This document shows positions 57,198 to 64,000 of a DNA stretch of 64,000 bases, piece after piece. Location: the NCBI GenBank assembly GCA_022772675.1, contig JALEZW010000046.1, positions 62,001 to 126,000 of the forward strand, given 5' to 3'. The first letter of the stretch is position 1, and each line of letters opens with the position of its first letter. The position numbers were made by a program, and so were the translations under genes. The notes under the pieces are model-generated. The model worked only from the letters and a program-made list of their open reading frames with translations. It searched no databases and was not told the origin of the DNA. The stretch comes from Agathobacter sp. GTDB taxonomy: Bacteria; Bacillota; Clostridia; Lachnospirales; Lachnospiraceae.

Positions 57198-57233
57198 GAT
57201 ATGACGGGTAAAATACCTTTTGACCCTCATATC
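57198..57233 (+). repeat. Palindromic dispersed repeat, copy 2
   Basis: GATATGACGGGTAAAA-TACC-TTTTGACCCTCATATC; shares 25 bp with 4118-4142. A separate hairpin ATCCTGT-cac-ACAGGAT lies at 57184-57200. Confidence 0.85.
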
Positions 57234-57252
57234 AATTAATAAGGAGTCAGCC

Positions 57253-58407
57253 ATGAAAAAAATAGCAATTTTAGGTTCCACAGGTTCTATCGGAACCCAG
57301 ACACTTTCTGTTGTTTTGGAGCATCAGGAAGATTTTACAGTTGTTGCGCTGGCATGTGGTCGCAACATCCATTTGATGGAAAAACAGATGAGAAGATTTC
57401 ATCCGAAGCTTGTTTCCGTCTGGAGTGAGGAGGATGCAAAGGAACTTCGGATTTCTACGGCAGATTTAAATATCCCTGTACTTAGCGGGATGGAGGGATT
57501 GATTGCTGTGGCAGTCTGTGAGGAATCGGAGCTTCTTGTGACGGCAATTGTAGGTATGATGGGCATCCGCCCCACCATTGCAGCCATTCAGGCGAAAAAA
57601 AACATAGCTCTGGCAAATAAGGAAACATTAGTGACAGCAGGGCATCTGATTATTCCTATGGCAGCTGAGAATGGGGTATCCATTCTCCCGGTGGACAGCG
57701 AGCATTCAGCTATTTTCCAGTCTCTGCAGGGAAATGAGGGGAATATCGTTCATAAAATCCTTCTGACAGCATCCGGTGGTCCCTTTCGCGGGAAAAAGAG
57801 GAAGGACCTGGAAAAAATCCGGGTGGAGGATGCATTGAACCATCCAAACTGGTCCATGGGTAATAAGGTAACCATCGATTCCTCCACATTGGTCAATAAA
57901 GGACTTGAGGTGATGGAGGCAAAGTGGCTGTTTCATGTTAAGCCGGAGCAGATAGAAGTAGTGGTACACCCACAGAGTATTATACATTCTGCAGTGGAGT
58001 ATGAGGATGGGGCAGTGATTGCACAGCTGGGAACACCGGATATGAGGCTTCCAATCCAGTACGCACTGTATTATCCCAAAAGGAAACATCTTTCCGGGAA
58101 AAGGCTGGATCTGTGTGCGTTACATGATCTTACTTTTGAAAAACCGGATACAGATACCTTCCGGGGGCTGGCACTTGCTTATGAGGCAATGAACCGTGGA
58201 GGAAATATTCCCACGGTATTTAATGCGGCCAATGAAAAGGCTGTAGCACTTTTTTTGAACCATCAGATTTCCTATCTTGAAATTACGGAAATGATTGGGG
58301 CAGCTATGGATAACTGCAGGTTTATAAGGAATCCGAATCTGGATGAAATCCTGGAAACCGAGCAGGAAACCTATGAATTTATAGAAAACAGGTGGAAATT
58401 AGTATGA
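57253..58407 (+). CDS. dxr: 1-deoxy-D-xylulose-5-phosphate reductoisomerase
   Basis: MKKIAILGSTGSIGTQTLSVV; ALANKETLVTAGHLI; VDSEHSAIFQ. Start corrected from 57220 (inside the repeat). Confidence 0.97.
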   Translation: MKKIAILGSTGSIGTQTLSVVLEHQEDFTVVALACGRNIHLMEKQMRRFHPKLVSVWSEEDAKELRISTADLNIPVLSGMEGLIAVAVCEESELLVTAIVGMMGIRPTIAAIQAKKNIALANKETLVTAGHLIIPMAAENGVSILPVDSEHSAIFQSLQGNEGNIVHKILLTASGGPFRGKKRKDLEKIRVEDALNHPNWSMGNKVTIDSSTLVNKGLEVMEAKWLFHVKPEQIEVVVHPQSIIHSAVEYEDGAVIAQLGTPDMRLPIQYALYYPKRKHLSGKRLDLCALHDLTFEKPDTDTFRGLALAYEAMNRGGNIPTVFNAANEKAVALFLNHQISYLEITEMIGAAMDNCRFIRNPNLDEILETEQETYEFIENRWKLV

Positions 58408-59450
58408 AGATCGTATCGTTTCTTATAGCATTTTTAATATTCAGTGTAGTAATTTTATTTCATGAACTGGGGCATTTCCTGCTGGCGAAAGCCAACGGGG
58501 TGCGTGTAAACGAATTCTGTTTCGGTCTCGGACCCACAATCTGCGGAATCCAAAAGGGCGAGACCAAGTATTCCATTAAGCTCTTTCCATTTGGCGGGGC
58601 CTGCATGATGGAGGGGGAGGATGAGGAATCCCCGGATGAGCGGGCTTTTGGTAAAAAATCTGTCTGGGCCAGGATGAGCATAGTATTTGCGGGTCCATTT
58701 TTTAACTTTATTCTGGCATTTGTATTCGCATTTATTCTGATTAGCTGTATCGGCTATGATAAGCCGGTGTTATCAGGAGTGATTGATGGATATGCGGCAG
58801 AGGAGGCCGGACTGAAAGCAGGAGATGAGATTGTTCGCATGAACAATCTCTCTATCCATTTCAGCCGGGAGATTACGGCATATTCTACTTTTCATTCCGG
58901 GGAAAAAGTAAAGATTACCTATATCCGTGATGGAAAAAAGAATACGGCCGAGTTAACTCCAAAGCTGGATAAGGAATCCGGCAGATATCTGTATGGCCTT
59001 GAGACAGCAGGAAATGAGCGGGTAAGGGGAAATATACTGACAAATATAAAAAACAGCTTTTATGAGGTACGCTACTGGATTTACTCCACCGTTCAGAGCG
59101 TAAAACTTCTGGTTACGAGGAAGCTGTCTGTCAATGATTTAAATGGACCGGTGGGAATCGTTAAGACGATTGGAGATACTTATCAGAAATCCATGAGTAC
59201 GGACGGACTCTACTATGCATTCCTTAATATGTTAAACTGGACGATTCTGTTGTCGGCAAACCTTGGTGTTATGAATCTTATTCCATTCCCGGCATTAGAC
59301 GGCGGAAGACTGGTATTTCTCATTATTGAGGCTGTCAGGAGAAAGAGAATCGATCCGGAAAAAGAGGGAATGGTCAATCTTGTGGGGATGGTTTTGTTGT
59401 TTGGCCTGATGTTTATTGTCATGTTTAACGATATCAGAAAATTATTCTAA
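58404..59450 (+). CDS. rseP: RIP metalloprotease RseP/RasP
   Basis: VVILFHELGHFLLAKANGV (HExxH), PDZ domain, NLIPFPALDGGRLVF. Confidence 0.96.
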   Translation: MKIVSFLIAFLIFSVVILFHELGHFLLAKANGVRVNEFCFGLGPTICGIQKGETKYSIKLFPFGGACMMEGEDEESPDERAFGKKSVWARMSIVFAGPFFNFILAFVFAFILISCIGYDKPVLSGVIDGYAAEEAGLKAGDEIVRMNNLSIHFSREITAYSTFHSGEKVKITYIRDGKKNTAELTPKLDKESGRYLYGLETAGNERVRGNILTNIKNSFYEVRYWIYSTVQSVKLLVTRKLSVNDLNGPVGIVKTIGDTYQKSMSTDGLYYAFLNMLNWTILLSANLGVMNLIPFPALDGGRLVFLIIEAVRRKRIDPEKEGMVNLVGMVLLFGLMFIVMFNDIRKLF

Positions 59451-59467
59451 GAAGGACAGGAGCGCAT

Positions 59468-60526
59468 ATGTTACCACGTCATAAAACAAAGGAAGTACAG
59501 ATAGGAGACCGGATTATCGGAGGAAACCAGCCGATAGCAATCCAGTCCATGACCAATACAAAAACAGAGGATGTTGCAGCAACGGTTGAACAGATCAGAA
59601 AGCTTACCCAAGCAGGCTGTGAAATTATCCGGTGTGCAGTTCCTACAATGGAGGCAGCGGAGTCACTTTCGGAAATAAAAAAGCAGATTACGATTCCTCT
59701 TGTTGCAGACATCCATTTTGATTATAAGCTTGCCATTGCTGCCATGGAGCATGGGGCAGATAAAATCCGGATCAATCCGGGAAATATCGGAAGCAGTGAC
59801 AGGGTTCGTGCTGTTGTTAAGGCAGCAAAGGAGCGGAATATTCCAATCCGTGTGGGGGTCAACAGCGGTTCCCTGGAAAAAAATCTGGTGGAAAAATACC
59901 ATGGGGTAACGGCTGAAGGAATTGTGGAGAGCGCATTAGATAAAGTAAAAATGATTGAGGATATGGGCTATGACAATCTGGTGATCAGCATTAAATCCTC
60001 GGATGTCATGATGTGTGTCAAAGCACATGAGATTATTGCAGAAAAAACGGATTACCCTCTTCATGTGGGAATCACGGAAGCCGGCACACTTATCAGTGGA
60101 AACATAAAGTCTTCCATTGGACTTGGGCTTATCTTAAATCAGGGAATCGGCGATACAATTCGTGTTTCCCTGACTGGGGATCCGGTGGAAGAAATTAAAT
60201 CTGCAAAACTGATTCTGCGCACCTTGGGACTTAGAAAGGGCGGAATTGAAGTGGTTTCCTGTCCCACCTGTGGCAGGACTAAGATTGATCTGATCGGACT
60301 TGCCAATCAGGTGGAGACGATGGTTTCGGAATTTCCGCTGGATATTAAGGTGGCTGTAATGGGCTGTGTTGTGAACGGTCCGGGAGAGGCAAAAGAGGCT
60401 GATATTGGAATTGCCGGAGGAATCGGCGAGGGTCTTATCATTAAACATGGTGAGGTCTATAAAAAAGTACCGGAAAATGAGCTTCTTCCGGCACTGCGCT
60501 ATGAACTGGAGCACTGGGGAGAATAA
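59468..60526 (+). CDS. ispG: 4-hydroxy-3-methylbut-2-en-1-yl diphosphate synthase
   Basis: IGGNQPIAIQSMTNTKTEDVAATVEQI; VVSCPTCGRTKIDL; MGCVVNGPGEAKEADIGIAGG. Confidence 0.97.
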   Translation: MLPRHKTKEVQIGDRIIGGNQPIAIQSMTNTKTEDVAATVEQIRKLTQAGCEIIRCAVPTMEAAESLSEIKKQITIPLVADIHFDYKLAIAAMEHGADKIRINPGNIGSSDRVRAVVKAAKERNIPIRVGVNSGSLEKNLVEKYHGVTAEGIVESALDKVKMIEDMGYDNLVISIKSSDVMMCVKAHEIIAEKTDYPLHVGITEAGTLISGNIKSSIGLGLILNQGIGDTIRVSLTGDPVEEIKSAKLILRTLGLRKGGIEVVSCPTCGRTKIDLIGLANQVETMVSEFPLDIKVAVMGCVVNGPGEAKEADIGIAGGIGEGLIIKHGEVYKKVPENELLPALRYELEHWGE

Positions 60527-63500
60527 ATGGGAAAGGCATTTCGGGAAACATTTCCGACTTTAAAATTAGATGAAGAGCTGGAGGGACTTTTAGATACCGC
60601 AGAGGTGACAAAAATCAGCACAAACCGTGAGCATACAAGGGTTCGTGTCTATCTGAAGGCTCAGAGACTGATATTTAAAAAGAATATATGGAAACTGGAG
60701 GAAATGATTGCATCTCAGATTTTTCAAAATCAGGAGATGCAGGTCAATATTATCGAGTCCTATGAATTGTCGGAACAGTATACGCCACAGTCACTTATGG
60801 ATGTATATTTTGACAGTATACTGGATGAATTAAATGCATACAGTGTATTGGAATATAATCTGCTCCGCACGGCGGATATGGAGTTTGATACACCAAACCA
60901 TATGATTCTGACGATGGATGAGACCATTATCGCAAAGACCCGTACAGAGGAGATTCTGCAGTTTCTGGAGAAGGTGATTTGTGAACGGTGTGGCATGGAT
61001 CTGATTATCCAGCCCATGTACCGGAAACCGATAGAGAGCAAATACCGCAAAAACTCTGAGGAGCAGATCCGGCAGGAAGTTGCCGGTATTGTTGCCCGGA
61101 CAAAACTGGTTCTGGAGGGAAAACATGAGCCAGTACCGGAAAAAACAGAGGAATCCGGTGCCAGAAGTGTAACAGAGAGTGTGGCAGCTGAGAATAAAGG
61201 AAATTCTGCGGTTAAAACAGTGGATATGCCCAAAACCTCCGGTACTTTTGGAAAGCAGAAGACAAGGTTTGAAAAGAAAGGGGATTTCCGCCGAAAATTT
61301 GATGCAGAAAATAAAAAGAAATCCATGAATCCGGATGTAATCTATGGTCGTGATTTTGAAGAAGACAGCATGGATATTGAGAAAATTGACGGACCTATCG
61401 GAGAAGTCGTAATCCGTGGAAAAATCCTCTCAGTAGATACCCGTGAAATTCGGAATGAGAAGACCATTATCATGTTTACGGTGACAGATTTCACGGATAC
61501 GATTGTTGTTAAGATTTTTGCCAGAAATGATGATGTGAAGGAACTGCTGGGAGAAATCGCACCGGGGAAATTTGTCCGTGTAAAGGGAATGGCAATCATT
61601 GATAAGTTTGACAGTGACCTGACAATCGGCTCCATCGTGGGAATTAAGAAGTGTCCGGATTTTACCACAGTCCGCATGGATACCAGTGCGGAAAAACGTG
61701 TGGAGCTGCACTGCCATACCAAGATGAGTGATATGGACGGGGTCTCGGATGTGAAGGATATTGTAAAGCGTGCCATGAAATGGGGGCATAAAGCGATTGC
61801 CATTACAGACCACGGAAATGTACAGGCCTTCCCGGATGCCAACCATACAGTGCCTTCGGATTCGGATTTTAAAGTAATCTACGGGTGTGAAGCGTATCTG
61901 GTAGACGATATCAAGGGACTGGTGACGGACAGCAGAAACCAGAGTCTGGATGCAGACTATGTGGTATTCGATCTGGAGACTACGGGATTCAGCCCGGAAA
62001 GCTGTAAAATTATTGAGATTGGTGCAGTCAAAGTACAGAAAGGTTCCATAGTGGATAAATTTTCCACTTTTGTTAACCCTAAGGTGCCGATTCCCTTTCG
62101 GATTGAGCAGCTGACTTCCATCAATGATTCCATGGTAATGGATGCCCCAGTTATAGAGGATATTCTGCCGGAATTTATGAAATTCTGCGAGGGTTGTGTC
62201 ATGGTAGCCCACAATGCGGATTTTGATATGAGCTTTATTAAAAAGAACTGTCAGCTTCTTGACATTCCCTGCAATCCCACCATAGTTGATACCGTGGCTC
62301 TTGCCCGTGTGCTTTTGCCGAATCTGAACCGATTTAAGCTGGATACGGTTGCGAAGGCACTGGGTGTTTCTCTGGATAATCATCACCGTGCTGTGGATGA
62401 TGCGGGGTGTACGGCAGAAATTTTTGTAAAGTTTATTGAGATGCTTAAGGATAGAGGTGTTACAACCCTTGATGAGGTAAATAAGCTTGGAGCTTCTTCT
62501 GTGGAAAATGTGCAGAAGATGCCAACCTATCATGCCATTATCCTTGCGACCTGTGATCAGGGGAGAACCAATCTCTATAAGCTGGTGTCACTGGCTCACA
62601 TTAAGTATTATCATAAGAGACCGCGTATTCCAAAGAGTGAATTTATCAAATACCGGGATGGACTGCTGATTGGCTCGGCCTGTGAAGCGGGAGAACTGTA
62701 CCGTGCGATATTAAACGGAAGACCGGAGGAAGAGATTTCCCGTCTGGTAGAGTTTTATGACTATCTGGAAATTCAGCCTCTGGGAAACAATGCGTTTCTT
62801 GTGCGGGATGAGGAATCTCCCATTGCATCCAATGAGGATCTGATTGAGATTAACAAAAAGATTGTAAGGCTGGGTGAACAATTTCATAAGCCGGTTGTGG
62901 CAACCTGTGATGTACATTTCTTAGACCCGGAGGATGAAATTTACCGCAGGATTATTATGGCGGGACAGGGCTTTAAGGACTGTGATAATCAGGCACCGCT
63001 GTTCCTCCGCACAACGGAGGAAATGCTAAAGGAATTTGAATATCTGGGAAGTGAGAAGGCAGAAGAGGTTGTTATCACTAATACCAACCGGATTGCGGAT
63101 ATGTGCGAGAAAATTTCCCCGGTTCGTCCGGATAAATGTCCGCCGGTTATTGAAAACTCTGACCAGATGCTCCGAGATATCTGTTATAATAAGGCCCATA
63201 AAATGTATGGAAACCCCCTTCCGGAAATTGTGCAGGAAAGACTGGACCGGGAGCTGAACTCTATTATCAGCAACGGTTATGCGGTGATGTATATTATCGC
63301 CCAGAAGCTGGTGTGGAAGTCCAATGAGGATGGTTATCTGGTGGGATCCCGTGGCTCTGTGGGAAGTTCTTTTGTTGCAACCATGTCCGGAATCACAGAG
63401 GTAAATCCGCTCCATGCCCACTATCTCTGCAAACACTGTCAGTACAGCGATTTTGATTCAGATCTGGTAAAATCCTTTTCCGGCCGAAGCGGCTGTGACA

Positions 63501-64000
63501 TGCCGGATAAATTGTGCCCGCGCTGTGGGAAGCCGTTATCCAAGGAAGGATTTGATATTCCTTTTGAAACGTTCCTTGGATTTAAGGGAAACAAGGAGCC
63601 GGATATTGACTTGAATTTCTCCGGAGAGTATCAGAGTAAGGCCCATAAATATACAGAGGTTATTTTTGGAGAGGGACAGACCTTTAAGGCAGGCACGATT
63701 GGTACCCTTGCGGACAAGACGGCTTTTGGATATGTGAAAAACTATTATGAGGAGCGGGGCGTACATAAAAGAAACTGTGAGATTGACCGGATTGTGACCG
63801 GGTGTGTGGGGGTTCGACGGACAACCGGACAGCATCCGGGAGGGATTGTTGTGCTTCCCATGGGGGAGCAGATTTATACCTTTACTCCAATTCAGCATCC
63901 GGCCAATGATATGACGGTGGATATCACAACGACACATTTTGACTATCACAGTATTGACCATAACCTGTTAAAGCTTGATATTCTGGGACACGATGATCCT
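60527..64000 (+). CDS. polC: DNA polymerase III PolC-type alpha subunit, 5' part (runs off the window)
   Basis: Frame open from ATG 60527 to window end; PHP VELHCHTKMSDMDGVSDVKDIVKRAMKWGHKAIAITDHG; exonuclease YVVFDLETTGFSPESCKIIEIGAVKV; FLGFKGNKEPDIDLNFSGEYQ. Missing from the ORF track. Confidence 0.97.
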   Translation, partial: MGKAFRETFPTLKLDEELEGLLDTAEVTKISTNREHTRVRVYLKAQRLIFKKNIWKLEEMIASQIFQNQEMQVNIIESYELSEQYTPQSLMDVYFDSILDELNAYSVLEYNLLRTADMEFDTPNHMILTMDETIIAKTRTEEILQFLEKVICERCGMDLIIQPMYRKPIESKYRKNSEEQIRQEVAGIVARTKLVLEGKHEPVPEKTEESGARSVTESVAAENKGNSAVKTVDMPKTSGTFGKQKTRFEKKGDFRRKFDAENKKKSMNPDVIYGRDFEEDSMDIEKIDGPIGEVVIRGKILSVDTREIRNEKTIIMFTVTDFTDTIVVKIFARNDDVKELLGEIAPGKFVRVKGMAIIDKFDSDLTIGSIVGIKKCPDFTTVRMDTSAEKRVELHCHTKMSDMDGVSDVKDIVKRAMKWGHKAIAITDHGNVQAFPDANHTVPSDSDFKVIYGCEAYLVDDIKGLVTDSRNQSLDADYVVFDLETTGFSPESCKIIEIGAVKVQKGSIVDKFSTFVNPKVPIPFRIEQLTSINDSMVMDAPVIEDILPEFMKFCEGCVMVAHNADFDMSFIKKNCQLLDIPCNPTIVDTVALARVLLPNLNRFKLDTVAKALGVSLDNHHRAVDDAGCTAEIFVKFIEMLKDRGVTTLDEVNKLGASSVENVQKMPTYHAIILATCDQGRTNLYKLVSLAHIKYYHKRPRIPKSEFIKYRDGLLIGSACEAGELYRAILNGRPEEEISRLVEFYDYLEIQPLGNNAFLVRDEESPIASNEDLIEINKKIVRLGEQFHKPVVATCDVHFLDPEDEIYRRIIMAGQGFKDCDNQAPLFLRTTEEMLKEFEYLGSEKAEEVVITNTNRIADMCEKISPVRPDKCPPVIENSDQMLRDICYNKAHKMYGNPLPEIVQERLDRELNSIISNGYAVMYIIAQKLVWKSNEDGYLVGSRGSVGSSFVATMSGITEVNPLHAHYLCKHCQYSDFDSDLVKSFSGRSGCDMPDKLCPRCGKPLSKEGFDIPFETFLGFKGNKEPDIDLNFSGEYQSKAHKYTEVIFGEGQTFKAGTIGTLADKTAFGYVKNYYEERGVHKRNCEIDRIVTGCVGVRRTTGQHPGGIVVLPMGEQIYTFTPIQHPANDMTVDITTTHFDYHSIDHNLLKLDILGHDDP

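Overview
The window comes from a low-GC Firmicute with a Lachnospiraceae-like (Roseburia/Agathobacter-type) gene complement. This affiliation is inferred from protein resemblance only. It opens with the 3' end of csn2, a leader and a type II-A CRISPR array (26 full repeats plus a truncated terminal repeat). Next come a membrane GGDEF(degenerate)-EAL protein with a C39-like peptidase, gltX, a UvrD-like helicase, a DUF1292 gene, a GH13 glycogen-debranching-like protein coupled to a DUF5662 gene, a sigK-like sigma factor, yifB/comM, dprA, topA and codY. A ~32 kb fla/che cluster follows (flgB to fliA, plus swrB-like and MltG-like genes), then rpsB-tsf, a NodB-like protein, a bactofilin, pyrH-frr-uppS-cdsA-dxr-rseP-ispG and the 5' part of polC, which runs off the end. 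The codY-fla/che-rpsB-tsf-pyrH-frr-uppS-cdsA-dxr-rseP-polC order matches B. subtilis, with cheY missing from its usual place. The strongest leads are: (1) a GH13 debranching-enzyme homologue that appears to have lost all of its catalytic residues, coupled to a DUF5662 gene; (2) a 36-bp palindromic repeat present twice directly upstream of genes; (3) a CodY-box on the codY promoter and a sigmaK-like promoter before sigK; (4) a FlgD with a C-terminal surface-protein-like helical module; (5) a perfect 14-bp stem-loop between cheW and cheC; (6) a NodB-domain protein with degenerate metal ligands; (7) a candidate structured rpsB leader. No tRNA, rRNA or transposase was recognised. All calls come from reading the sequence; no database search was run.
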